A stretch of DNA of 64,000 bases, taken from NCBI GenBank assembly GCA_963805645.1, contig CAWDVA010000010.1:169815-233814 (forward strand), read 5' to 3'. Each line of letters opens with the position of its first letter. Within the stretch, counting starts at the first letter, position 1. Below are positions 35,022 to 43,454 of the stretch, piece after piece. The notes beneath the pieces were generated by a model. It searched no databases, had not been told where the DNA came from, and saw only the letters and a list, made by a program, of their open reading frames with translations. This stretch comes from CAVXEH01 sp963805645. GTDB taxonomy: Bacteria; Chloroflexota; Limnocylindria; QHBO01. Made by a program: the position numbers and the translations under genes.

Positions 35022-35606
35022 GTGCGGCTGGGCGTCCTCGTCTCCGGTCGCGGGTCCAATCTCGAGGCGGTGCTCGACGCGGTCGCCGCCGGCCGCCTCC
35101 CGGGCCTGGAGCCCGTCCTGGTCATCTCGAACCGGCCGGATATCCGCGCGCTTGGCGTCGCAGAGCGCCACGGGGTAGCGGTGCAGGTCCTGCCGCGGCG
35201 CGCGTTCACGGGTGCAGAACAGCGTGACCAGGCCATCGGAAGAGCGGTCACCGCCGCCGGCTGCGATCTCGTGCTGCTCGCCGGCTACGACCAGCTGCTG
35301 CGTCCCGGCTACTTCGCGACCTACGGGGGCCGCACCATCAACATCCATCCGTCGCTGCTGCCGCGCCACGGTGGACGCGGGATGATGGGGATCGCGGTCC
35401 ACGAAGCTGTGCTCGCCGCCGGCGATGCCGAGACGGGCGTGACGATCCATGTCGTGACCTCGGACCTGGACGCAGGCCCGGTGCTGGCCCAGGAACGGAT
35501 CGCGGTGATCGCGGACGAGGATGCCGGTGCGCTGGCGCAGCGCGTGCTCGAGGTCGAGCATCGGCTCCTGGTGGCCACCCTCCGCCGCCTTGCGGCCGAT
35601 GGGTAG
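35022..35606 (+). CDS. purN: Phosphoribosylglycinamide formyltransferase
   Basis: Transfers the formyl group from 10-formyl-THF to GAR. The 194-residue protein has LGVLVSGRGSNLEA (phosphate loop), and the catalytic residues Asn107 and His109 in INIHPSLLP, with Asp in SDLDAGPVLAQ near 145. After the PSLLP the usual AFPG is RHGGRGMMG, an unusual but tolerable substrate-loop variant. GTG 35022. Confidence 0.95.
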   Translation: MRLGVLVSGRGSNLEAVLDAVAAGRLPGLEPVLVISNRPDIRALGVAERHGVAVQVLPRRAFTGAEQRDQAIGRAVTAAGCDLVLLAGYDQLLRPGYFATYGGRTINIHPSLLPRHGGRGMMGIAVHEAVLAAGDAETGVTIHVVTSDLDAGPVLAQERIAVIADEDAGALAQRVLEVEHRLLVATLRRLAADG

Positions 35607-35623
35607 GCGGGGAGAGCATCTGC

Positions 35624-35629
35624 TAGGAT
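35624..35629 (+). promoter_or_regulatory. Candidate -10 element upstream of a zinc-ribbon gene
   Basis: TAGGAT ends 7 nt before a GTG that opens an 11-codon frame and 57 nt before the ATG of the zinc-ribbon membrane protein. Confidence 0.5.
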
Positions 35630-35636
35630 GACCGCC

Positions 35637-35672
35637 GTGCCGCGCGACCGACGCGCTGGCGGACGCACCTGA
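35637..35672 (+). CDS. Possible leaderless 11-codon upstream frame
   Basis: GTG 35637 lies 7 nt after TAGGAT, the same geometry as guaA. It encodes VPRDRRAGGRT and stops 14 nt before the next gene's ATG. Like the frame before purF it begins V-P-R and is Arg-rich. It may be a leader peptide or chance. Confidence 0.3.
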   Translation: MPRDRRAGGRT

Positions 35673-35686
35673 AAGGGCCACAGCCC

Positions 35687-36274
35687 ATGCCGCAAGGCCT
35701 CCCGGATCCCGGACAACTCTGGCACGACTTCATCACCAACCCCCTCGTCCAGCTGGCCGGACAGCTGATCGTCATCTATGTGGTTCTGCTGTGGCTGGGC
35801 ACCGCGTACTGGGCATTCCGCGACATGCAGGCGCGCACGGAGAACCCGATCCTTCCGTACTTCGCCGCGGCACTCATCATCTTCTTCACGCCGCTCCTCT
35901 TCCTGTTCGCGGTGGTGCTCTACCTCATCGTTCGGCCCCGGGAGACCCTGGCGGAGGTCTATGAGCGCTCGCTGTCGGAAGAGACGCTCCTCGCGGAGGT
36001 CGAGCGCAACCGGCTCTGCCCCAGCTGCCGCCAGCACGTCGATGCCGACTGGCTCGTGTGCCCGCACTGCAGGACCCGCCTGCATCGCGTCTGCCCGGCG
36101 TGCACCCGTCTGGCCGAGCCCGGCTGGTCGATCTGCGCCTACTGCGGCAATGAGCTCGACCGGCCGGAGCGACCCATCGCTCGCACCCCCGCGCCCGTGT
36201 CGAAGGCCGAACGCAGCACCACGCCGGAGGTCGCGCCGGAGCCCGGCGCCCTGGGTCGCGCCACGAACAGCTGA
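35687..36274 (+). CDS. Membrane protein with C-terminal double zinc ribbon
   Basis: A 195-residue protein. Two membrane segments lie near 21-42 and 60-85, and a linker carries RPRETLAEVYERSL. A double zinc ribbon follows: CPSC and CPHC, then CPAC and CAYCG, about residues 111-155. The tail is polar. The order, membrane first and ribbon last, is the reverse of the two zinc-ribbon proteins before purL. Such proteins are common in Chloroflexota and actinobacteria, without assigned role. It is followed at 3 bp by a CPBP protease gene. Confidence 0.75.
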   Translation: MPQGLPDPGQLWHDFITNPLVQLAGQLIVIYVVLLWLGTAYWAFRDMQARTENPILPYFAAALIIFFTPLLFLFAVVLYLIVRPRETLAEVYERSLSEETLLAEVERNRLCPSCRQHVDADWLVCPHCRTRLHRVCPACTRLAEPGWSICAYCGNELDRPERPIARTPAPVSKAERSTTPEVAPEPGALGRATNS

Positions 36275-36276
36275 GC

Positions 36277-37389
36277 GTGACCACCGCGGGTCCGCCAGAG
36301 CCCCGGGGACCGTCCGGGCCGCCTGAGCCCTCCGGGCCGACCGGATCACCTCTACCGCCCGATGCCGTCGAACCCTGGATGACGGGTCCCGGAACCGGGG
36401 ACGGAGACCCCGCACCGGCGGCCGGGAGCGGCGTCCCCGGCCGCACGCGCCCACTGTTCGAGGAGCTCCCGCCGGGGCCGCCGACCTGGCCGGGGTGGGT
36501 TGCCATCGCGCTGGGCATCAGCGCTCTGCTGCCGGCGCTCGTGAGCGCGTCCGCCTATCTCGCTGACAACCGCGGCGGCACCTTCGACGCGGCGGCGGCC
36601 GGGATCGCGGCGCTGGCCGGGCTTGTTCTCGTCGTGGGCGGGCTGGTGTGGATCGCCGCGGCAGGCATCATCCGCCGTCGGCTGCTCGGGGACGATCGCT
36701 ACCGCGGCGGCTCGGTCGTGGGGCTCCTGGCGATCGTGGTGATCGGCGGCAACCTCGCCGCCTTGCCGATCCTGCTCCTCCTCCTTGGCGGCGACCCGAA
36801 TCGACTCGACGACCCATTCGTCATCACCGTGGAGCTGCTGCTCACGCCCGCCAGCTTCCTGATCGTCTACGCGCTGTTCATCGCCCTGCCGCATGCCCTG
36901 CCCGGGGTCCGGGTCTGGGCGGGGATGCAGAGCGTGCGTCGCCTCCTGCTGGGTGCCGGGCTCGGGATCGGGGTCTGGCTGGGCCTGGGCCTCCTCAGCG
37001 CCCTCATCAACCTCGCCGTCGAGGCGGTCTCGGGCTCTCCCCTCGGCGGTGAGCAGGCGGTCGCCGGCCTTGCCGAGCAGATCCCGTTCGCATCGGCGCT
37101 GCTCGCCGTGGCCGTGCTGGCTCCGTTCGCGGAGGAGCTCTTCTTCCGCGGCGCCGTCCTCAACGCCTGGGAGCGCGAGTACGGGACCAGCCGCGCCGTC
37201 ATCGGATCCGCCCTCCTGTTTGCACTGGTCCACATCGTGGGTGGCACGGCACTCGCCGTCGCGCAGGTATTCCTGCTGGGCCTGGTGCTGGGGACCGTCT
37301 ACGTCCGGACCAGGAGCCTTCCCGCGGTGGTGGGGCTCCATGGCGCCTTCAACCTCGCCTCGATCCTGGCCCTCTTCCTCGCGAAGTGA
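36277..37389 (+). CDS. CPBP family intramembrane glutamic-type protease
   Basis: A 370-residue member of the Abi/CAAX (CPBP) intramembrane protease family. A Pro/Gly-rich disordered N-terminus of about 65 residues precedes around eight membrane segments. The three family motifs are intact: EELFFRG (around 286), FALVH (around 317) and LHGAFN (around 356). Substrates of bacterial members are mostly unknown. GTG 36277 lies 3 bp after the zinc-ribbon gene, so co-expression is likely. A perfect hairpin follows the stop codon. Confidence 0.88.
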   Translation: MTTAGPPEPRGPSGPPEPSGPTGSPLPPDAVEPWMTGPGTGDGDPAPAAGSGVPGRTRPLFEELPPGPPTWPGWVAIALGISALLPALVSASAYLADNRGGTFDAAAAGIAALAGLVLVVGGLVWIAAAGIIRRRLLGDDRYRGGSVVGLLAIVVIGGNLAALPILLLLLGGDPNRLDDPFVITVELLLTPASFLIVYALFIALPHALPGVRVWAGMQSVRRLLLGAGLGIGVWLGLGLLSALINLAVEAVSGSPLGGEQAVAGLAEQIPFASALLAVAVLAPFAEELFFRGAVLNAWEREYGTSRAVIGSALLFALVHIVGGTALAVAQVFLLGLVLGTVYVRTRSLPAVVGLHGAFNLASILALFLAK

Positions 37390-37406
37390 CCCCGGCGCGG
37401 CCGGGG
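37390..37406 (+). terminator. Hairpin directly after the CPBP protease stop (weak terminator candidate)
   Basis: CCCCGGC-GCG-GCCGGGG forms a 7-bp stem immediately after the stop codon. No T-run follows, so termination is uncertain. Confidence 0.3.
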
Positions 37407-37446
37407 CGGCACCGCCGCCGCACCCTAAGGGATCGATAAGCGGCGG

Positions 37447-38142
37447 GTGAGCGCCGGCCTGAAGACTGGGACCATGGCCACCCAGGCATCAGGTCGCGTC
37501 GTGGCTCGCGTCGCGCCGGGCGCGGTTCCGTCGGTGGGCGTCGCCGGCGTGAGCGCGCTCGGTGACGCGGACCTTCTCGCCGTCGCGGCATCCCGGCCGC
37601 TGTCGGATTCGGCCGCCGCCCTCGAGCGGCTGGAAGGAATCGGGGGTGTCGTGGCAGCGAGCCCGGCGGAGCTCGTGCGTGCCGGTGTGCCGCTCCGGCG
37701 GGCCGTCGCCCTGGCCAGCGCGTTCGAGCTCGCGCGGCGCGCCATCACCGCCCTTCCGGCGGATCGGTGGGTCATCCGGCGACCCGCCGACCTCGCCGAG
37801 CGTCTCGTTCCGGGCATGGGTCTCCTGGAGCGGGAGGAGCTGCGCGTGGCCGTCCTGAACACCAAGAACACCGTCACGGCCCTCAGGACGGTCTACGCCG
37901 GCAGCCTGGCCGGATCCTCGGTTCGGGTCGGCGAGGTGTTCCGCGAGGCCGTCCGCCGCAACGGGGCCGCGGTCGTCGTGGTGCACAACCATCCGAGCGG
38001 CGATCCCACGCCCTCCTCCGAGGACCTGCGCATCACGGCGGAGCTCGCCGAGGCCGGGCGGCTGCTGGACATCGCGCTGCTCGACCACCTCGTCATCGCT
38101 CGCGGGCGCTGGATCAGCCTGCGGGCGCTGGGTGCGCTGTAG
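37447..38142 (+). CDS. radC: RadC/JAB domain protein (DUF2466)
   Basis: A 231-residue RadC-family protein. After a helix-hairpin-helix-like N-terminal half (ALERLEGIGGV around 58-68), the JAMM/MPN+ domain carries NTKN, the metal motif HNHPSGDPTPSSED (around 180-193) and LLDIALLDHLVIARG. The metal-binding His-x-His and Asp residues are intact, so it could be a metalloprotease-like enzyme; RadC is no longer considered a repair protein proper. The start is uncertain: GTG 37447 or ATG 37474, neither with a strong ribosome site. Confidence 0.88.
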   Translation: MSAGLKTGTMATQASGRVVARVAPGAVPSVGVAGVSALGDADLLAVAASRPLSDSAAALERLEGIGGVVAASPAELVRAGVPLRRAVALASAFELARRAITALPADRWVIRRPADLAERLVPGMGLLEREELRVAVLNTKNTVTALRTVYAGSLAGSSVRVGEVFREAVRRNGAAVVVVHNHPSGDPTPSSEDLRITAELAEAGRLLDIALLDHLVIARGRWISLRALGAL

Positions 38143-38288
38143 GCCGTGACCGACGACGTAATCGATGGTGCAGCCGGGGGCCACTACCGCAAATGCCACG
38201 CGTCCCGCATCATGTCGTCACGCGATCGGGTCGGCCGGGCACGACGCCGCCCCGTGGCAGGCTCGGCCGATCGTCAGGAGGGAACGCC

Positions 38289-39971
38289 ATGGCAAACGGT
38301 GACGGGCTCGGGACCGGGCGCCGCGCGCGGGTCTGGAGCGAGCAGGTCCCGCTGGCGCTCGGTGCGCTGCTCGTCGTTGCCGGCGCCGTGATCGTGGTCG
38401 CCGTCCTTCTCCGCCCGGCCGCCGGCCCGCCCGGGCCTTCCGGCGCGGCGGCCGTGTCGCCCGGGTCGACAGCGGTGGCCTCGGGCCCGACTGCCACCGC
38501 GGAGCAGCCGACCTCCACGCCCGCCCCGACCGAGAGCCCCTCATCGGCGCCAACGCCACGGGTGGTGGCCGCGACGGCCCTGGACCTGACCTGGCGGTCG
38601 CTCGACTTCCTGCCGGGCACGAACCCCGATCCGGCCACGCAGACCGTGGTGGTGGCGGGCCTGGCCCGCGGTCCAGAGGGATACGTGGCCGTGGGCCAGA
38701 TCGTGGATGGCTTCGTGACGGAAACCGGGGCGACCGGTCCGGTGCACCCGGCGATCTGGACCTCGCCCGACGCGACCTCCTGGACGCTGGCCGACGCACA
38801 GGCGCTCGGCGACGCCATCCCCTCCGGGCTGGCCGCGACCGATACGAGCCTGCTGGTCCTGGCCGACGCTCCGGACGGAACGATTCTCCTGCGGTCGTCC
38901 CCTGGCGGCGGCTGGGCCGCGACCACGCCCGCGGACGCGCGGATCGCGCGGATCGCCGCGGCCGGGCCCGGCTTTGTCGCCATCGGCGTGCGGATCTCGA
39001 CCAACCGCCCGGCCATCTGGAGCTCGACCGACGGAGAGAGCTGGGACCGCACCTGGGAGTCGGACGTTGCGATAGGGGAGTTCCTCACCAGCGTCGGGGC
39101 ACGATCGGACGGGTCGGTTGTCGTGGGCGGCACGCAGCTGACCCCGGCGGGCGGCGTCCGCGCGGCAGCCGTCGTGTCCCCCGACGGTCTCACCTGGACG
39201 CGGGTGGATCCTTCGGGCCTGCCGGGCGGCATGGGCTTCGACGCCATCGGGATCGGCGCCGATGGGGCCTGGTACGGCGCCGGGTTCGACGGGTCGCGGG
39301 GCGGGATCGGCATCTGGCGTTCCGCCGACGGGGTCACGTGGCGCCAGACGAGCTTCGGGACCGCCCAGGAGACCGAGGTGCCGGGCGACACGGGCAGCGC
39401 CACCGCGGTCTTCGGTTTCGATGGGCGCACCTTCGTCCTGGCCTACACCTCGTGCTGTGGCGATCCGCCCCAGCGGGCGCTGGTCAGCACCGACGGTCGC
39501 AGCTGGGCCCGTGCCGACCGGTCCTGGGCGATCCGCTCAGCGCAGCTGACGGCCCTGCTGGTCGAGCCCGACCGGGTCCTGGCGGTGGGCGGTCTCAACC
39601 GCGCCGCGGGCGTCTGGCTGGCGAGTGCGGCTCCACGCAACGGCGTGGCGTTCCCGACCGAGCTTGGAAAGCCAGCGCAGGCGGACGTCTGTGGTGGCGG
39701 GACGGAGCTGCGCGTGAAGGTCACCGTGGACCGCAACGGCGTGGTCGCCCGCATCCGGCTCGTTCGGCTCGACGAGACCAGCGCGGAGCTCAGCGGCGTG
39801 ATCTGGCCGTACGGCTGGCGGGCCTCGAGCGGGGAGCCGCTGGCCGTGAGCGACGCAACGGGCGCGACCGTGTTCCGCGAGGGGGACGAGATCACCCTGT
39901 CCAACGGACGCATCTCGGGGGGCAGCTACCACGTGTGCCAGCTCAACGGGGAGCCGGCCTGGAACCGCTGA
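38289..39971 (+). CDS. Membrane-anchored Asp-box (BNR-like) beta-propeller protein
   Basis: A 560-residue protein. One membrane helix near 21-43 anchors it, followed by an Ala/Thr/Pro/Ser-rich stalk (about 44-90). The body has at least five Asp-box-like repeats, W-S-x-D-G-x-S/T-W: AIWTSPDATSW, AIWSSTDGESW, VVSPDGLTW, GIWRSADGVTW and LVSTDGRSW. These mark a sialidase/BNR-type propeller. No catalytic residues were recognised, so binding is more likely than hydrolysis. A C-terminal domain with two Cys follows (DVCGGGTELRVKV and YHVCQLNGEP). AGGAGGG precedes the ATG. Confidence 0.75.
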   Translation: MANGDGLGTGRRARVWSEQVPLALGALLVVAGAVIVVAVLLRPAAGPPGPSGAAAVSPGSTAVASGPTATAEQPTSTPAPTESPSSAPTPRVVAATALDLTWRSLDFLPGTNPDPATQTVVVAGLARGPEGYVAVGQIVDGFVTETGATGPVHPAIWTSPDATSWTLADAQALGDAIPSGLAATDTSLLVLADAPDGTILLRSSPGGGWAATTPADARIARIAAAGPGFVAIGVRISTNRPAIWSSTDGESWDRTWESDVAIGEFLTSVGARSDGSVVVGGTQLTPAGGVRAAAVVSPDGLTWTRVDPSGLPGGMGFDAIGIGADGAWYGAGFDGSRGGIGIWRSADGVTWRQTSFGTAQETEVPGDTGSATAVFGFDGRTFVLAYTSCCGDPPQRALVSTDGRSWARADRSWAIRSAQLTALLVEPDRVLAVGGLNRAAGVWLASAAPRNGVAFPTELGKPAQADVCGGGTELRVKVTVDRNGVVARIRLVRLDETSAELSGVIWPYGWRASSGEPLAVSDATGATVFREGDEITLSNGRISGGSYHVCQLNGEPAWNR

Positions 39972-39998
39972 CCCCGAGCAGCCCGGACGGACTCGCCC

Positions 39999-41261
39999 CT
40001 AGGACGGAACGACCACCCGGTAGATCCCGCCGCCGCTCACGTCCGCGAGGTAGATCTCCCCATCCTCCCCGGTCCCGAACGCGCTGATCTGCTTGCCCGA
40101 CTTGAGGACCGGCTTGGGTGTCACGGTGCCCTCGTCGACCTGCAGCGTGAAGACGGTGCCCGAGCAGTAGTCGCCCATCACGTAGACCCCATCGAGCAGC
40201 GGCTGCGCGCTGCCGCGGTACACCGTGCCGCCGGTGATGGCGCAGCCGGCGTCGTGACCGTACTCCGCGATGGGCATCACGTAGGGCCGCTGGTCGCAGG
40301 AGCCTCCGTAGCAATGGCGCCCCTCCATGACGTTCCAGCCGTAGTTCTCGCCGCCGGTCGAGTCGCCCGGCTGCCGGTCGACCTCCTCCCAGGAGCCCTG
40401 GCCCACGTCGCCGATGTACAGGTCGCCGTTGGCCGGGTCGAAGCTGAAGCGCCACGGGTTCCGCAGGCCGTAGGCCCAGACCTCCGGCGCGCCGCCACCG
40501 GGAACCGACCCTTTCGCGGCGAACGGATTGGTGGCAGGGATCGCATAGGCCCTGCCCCCCGCCGCCGCGTCGACGTCGATGCGCAGGATCTTGCCCAGCA
40601 GGACGTTGGTGTTCTGCGCGTTTCCGAACGGGTCGCCACCGGATCCGCCGTCACCCATACCGATGTACAGGTCGCCATCCGGCCCGAAGGCGAGCTGGCC
40701 GCCGTTGTGGTTGGCGAACGGTTGGCTGATCACGAGGAGCGCTCGCTCGCTCGATGGGTCGGCGCGCTCCGCGGTGGCCGTCAGCTCGCTGATGACCGTG
40801 GCGCCATCGGGCTTGCGCGTGTAGTCGACGTAGATCCGGCCATCGGCCGGGAAGCCGGGGTGGAATGCCAGGCCCAGCAGGCCGCGCTCGCCGCCGGAGA
40901 CGACCCGGTCGCCCAGGTCCAGGAACGGCTGGGCACGCACCGTGCCTCCCGGCTCCACGACGCGCACGGTGCCGCCCTGCTCGTTGACGAAGAGCCTGCC
41001 GCTGCCGTCCCCCGCGTTCGTGATGCCGATGGGATGGTCGAGGCCGGCCGCGACCGGTTCGAGCGCCAGCCGGTCCGGGCCGGTGGGCAGCGGCGGGTTC
41101 GTCGAGCCGCCGGGGGGCGGCGTCCCTGCGGATGCCGGTGATCCCGCCGCGGCGCTGGCCGTCGGGGTCGCGCCGGACGGCGTGACGCTCTCACAGGCGG
41201 TGAGCGCCAGTACCAGGCCGATGGCCAGACCGCATTTGACCAGCCCCGAGCGATGCCTCAC
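39999..41261 (-). CDS. PQQ-dependent sugar dehydrogenase-like lipoprotein
   Basis: A 420-residue protein of the glucose/sorbosone dehydrogenase family (six-bladed propeller). A lipoprotein signal peptide ends with the lipobox LTAC near residue 20, and a Ser/Thr/Pro/Gly linker follows. Family motifs are clear: GLDHPIGITNAGDGSGRLFV, GGERGLLGLAFHP, NHNGGQLAFGPDGDLYIGMGDG, LGKILRIDVD, YGLRNPWRFSFDP and GENYGWN. The enzyme would oxidise sugars outside the membrane using PQQ. The start is GTG 41261, 7 nt after a TACGCT box, so the mRNA may be leaderless. It is divergent from glgE and convergent with the propeller protein gene. Confidence 0.88.
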   Translation of the reverse strand: MRHRSGLVKCGLAIGLVLALTACESVTPSGATPTASAAAGSPASAGTPPPGGSTNPPLPTGPDRLALEPVAAGLDHPIGITNAGDGSGRLFVNEQGGTVRVVEPGGTVRAQPFLDLGDRVVSGGERGLLGLAFHPGFPADGRIYVDYTRKPDGATVISELTATAERADPSSERALLVISQPFANHNGGQLAFGPDGDLYIGMGDGGSGGDPFGNAQNTNVLLGKILRIDVDAAAGGRAYAIPATNPFAAKGSVPGGGAPEVWAYGLRNPWRFSFDPANGDLYIGDVGQGSWEEVDRQPGDSTGGENYGWNVMEGRHCYGGSCDQRPYVMPIAEYGHDAGCAITGGTVYRGSAQPLLDGVYVMGDYCSGTVFTLQVDEGTVTPKPVLKSGKQISAFGTGEDGEIYLADVSGGGIYRVVVPS

Positions 41262-41268
41262 GGAGCCA

Positions 41269-41274
41269 AGCGTA
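41269..41274 (-). promoter_or_regulatory. -10 element of a probable leaderless sugar dehydrogenase transcript
   Basis: On the minus strand TACGCT ends 7 nt before the GTG at 41261. No Shine-Dalgarno is present. Confidence 0.55.
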
Positions 41275-41329
41275 CCCCGCTCCGGACCCGCGGATGCGAC
41301 CGGCGCCTGATCGTGAGCGTCTGATGGGG

Positions 41330-41335
41330 TAGGGT
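41330..41335 (+). promoter_or_regulatory. Candidate -10 element for glgE
   Basis: TAGGGT lies 12 nt before the glgE ATG, which has its own TGAGG. The same hexamer serves as the lexA -10. Confidence 0.5.
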
Positions 41336-41347
41336 TTGAGGCGAACG

Positions 41348-43438
41348 ATGACGACCACGCGAACCAGCCTGCGACGCACCGCCACGCAGGCGCGTCGGAT
41401 CCAGTCGGGGGTCGACGCCGGTCCCGAGCCACCGGCCGGCGCCGTTGGCACGCGCCGCACGATCATCCTCGAGCGCGTCGCCCCACAGCTCGACGGAGGC
41501 CGGCACCCGATCAAGCGGGTGCTCGGCGATCGCCTGCTGGTCACCGCCGACATCTTCGCCGACGGTCACGATCTCCTCGACGCAGTCCTCATGCTCCGTG
41601 CCGAGCCGGATGGCCCCTGGGCGGAGGCGCCGATGCGGCAGATCGAGAACGACCGCTGGTCCGCCAGCCTGCCGCTCGAGCGGATCGGGCGGCACGTCTA
41701 CACCGTGGAGGCCTGGCGCGACACCTGGGGCTCGCTGCGCTCCGCGATGCTCAAGAAGATCGACGGGGGTGTCGGCGTGGCGACGGAGCTGGCCGAGGCC
41801 CGGCCGATCCTCGCGGCCTCCCGCGACCGCGCCCGCGCCGCCGGGGCCGCGGATGACGCATCGACCATCGCGTCCGCGCTGGAGCGAATGCGACGGGCCC
41901 GCAGTGAGCGGACCTCCGCGGCCGCGGTGATCGGCGAGGAGCTGCTGGCGGCGATGCGCCGCCATCCGGATCGCTCATGGGCGACGCGCTACGCACCGGC
42001 CCTGCCCCTCATGGTCGACCGCGAGCGTGCGCGCACCGGGGCCTGGTACGAGCTCTTCCCGCGCTCCCAGGGGCGGAAGCCCGGCGCGGCAAGCACGCTG
42101 CGCGAGGCGGAGTGGCGGCTGCCCGATATCGCCGCCATGGGCTTCGACGTGGTGTACCTGCCGCCGGTCCACCCCATCGGTCGCATCAACCGCAAGGGTC
42201 GCAACAACTCGCTCGAGGCGGGCCCGGACGACCCGGGATCCCCGTGGGCCATTGGCTCGCCGGACGGCGGGCACACCGACGTCGCTGCGGAGCTCGGCGG
42301 GCTCGATGCCTTCGAGCATTTCCTCCATGCGGTGGAGAGCAACGGCATGGAGCTGGCGCTGGATATCGCCCTGCAGGCGGCGCCCGACCATCCGTTCGTG
42401 GCCTCCCATCCCGAGTGGTTCCGTCATGCGCCGGACGGGACCATCAAGTACGCGGAGAACCCGCCGAAGAAGTACCAGGACATCTACCCGATCGACTTCT
42501 ACGGGCCGGATGCCGCCGCGCGCGAGGCGCTGTGGCGGGAGTGGCTGCGCACGCTGGAGACCTGGATCGAGCGCGGCGTGCGGATCTTCCGCATCGACAA
42601 CCCGCATACCAAGCCGGTCCCGTTCTGGGGCTGGCTCATCGGCGAGGTGCAGCGCACCCACCCCGAGGTCATCTTCCTCTCCGAGGCGTTCACCCGGCCG
42701 GGCATGATGCGTGCCCTCGCCAAGGTCGGGTTCAGCCAGTCCTACACCTACTTCACCTGGCGGGAGAGCGCCTGGGAGCTGCGCGAGTACCTCACCGAGC
42801 TGACGCAGACGGAGATGCGCGAGTACTTCCGCGGGAACCTGTTCACCAACACCCCGGACATCAATCCGCACCACCTCGACGGCGGACGTCCCGTCTTCGA
42901 GATTCGCGCGGTCCTGGCGGCGACGCTCTCCAGCAGCTGGGGCATCTACTCCGGCTTCGAGCTGTGCGAGGCGAAGCGGTTCGGCGATCGCGAGGAGTAC
43001 GCCGACAGCGAGAAGTACGAGATCCGCGTTCGCGACTGGGACGCGCCCGGGAACATCAGGGCCCTGATCGCCGCCCTGAACCGGTTGCGGCGCGAGCAGC
43101 CGGCCCTGCGCACCTACGAGCATCTACGCTTCGAGGGCGTGACCGGCGACCGGGTCCTCTTCTACCGCAAGGCGCTCCCGGATGGCGAGGCCGATCCGTT
43201 GACGGGGTTCCCGTACCGATGGCGCGAGCCGGTCTACGTGGCGGTCAACGTGGACCCGCGGGCGCCTGCAAGCGGGCTCCTGCACCCGGACCTCCCGGCG
43301 GTCGGGATCGGCTGGGAGGAGCCATACCGCGTCACGGACCTCATCAGCGGCGAGGCGCGCGTGGAGCGCGGCGCCGATGTTCCCGTCGAGCTCACCCCGG
43401 ACCGTCCCTACCGCATCTTCACCATCTCCCCCGCTTGA
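41348..43438 (+). CDS. glgE: Alpha-1,4-glucan:maltose-1-phosphate maltosyltransferase GlgE
   Basis: Extends alpha-glucan with maltose-1-phosphate. The 696-residue GH13_3 protein has the N-terminal beta-sandwich and helical insert, and a barrel with the GlgE signatures: YLPPVHPIGRINRKGRNN, PDHPFVASHPEWF, NPPKKYQDIYPIDF, nucleophile Asp417 in FRIDNPHTKP, general acid Glu in FLSEAFTRP, and NLFTNTPDINP. The DNPHTKP string separates it from other GH13 enzymes. ATG 41348 has TGAGG at 6 nt; a TTG at 41336 is less likely. It heads a run with treS and mak. Confidence 0.95.
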   Translation: MTTTRTSLRRTATQARRIQSGVDAGPEPPAGAVGTRRTIILERVAPQLDGGRHPIKRVLGDRLLVTADIFADGHDLLDAVLMLRAEPDGPWAEAPMRQIENDRWSASLPLERIGRHVYTVEAWRDTWGSLRSAMLKKIDGGVGVATELAEARPILAASRDRARAAGAADDASTIASALERMRRARSERTSAAAVIGEELLAAMRRHPDRSWATRYAPALPLMVDRERARTGAWYELFPRSQGRKPGAASTLREAEWRLPDIAAMGFDVVYLPPVHPIGRINRKGRNNSLEAGPDDPGSPWAIGSPDGGHTDVAAELGGLDAFEHFLHAVESNGMELALDIALQAAPDHPFVASHPEWFRHAPDGTIKYAENPPKKYQDIYPIDFYGPDAAAREALWREWLRTLETWIERGVRIFRIDNPHTKPVPFWGWLIGEVQRTHPEVIFLSEAFTRPGMMRALAKVGFSQSYTYFTWRESAWELREYLTELTQTEMREYFRGNLFTNTPDINPHHLDGGRPVFEIRAVLAATLSSSWGIYSGFELCEAKRFGDREEYADSEKYEIRVRDWDAPGNIRALIAALNRLRREQPALRTYEHLRFEGVTGDRVLFYRKALPDGEADPLTGFPYRWREPVYVAVNVDPRAPASGLLHPDLPAVGIGWEEPYRVTDLISGEARVERGADVPVELTPDRPYRIFTISPA

Positions 43439-43454
43439 GGAGGCCGAGCGACCG

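Noticed and set aside
38146..38391. 81-codon frame between radC and the propeller gene
   Set aside because: No ribosome site or family; its second half overlaps the start of the propeller gene in another frame.
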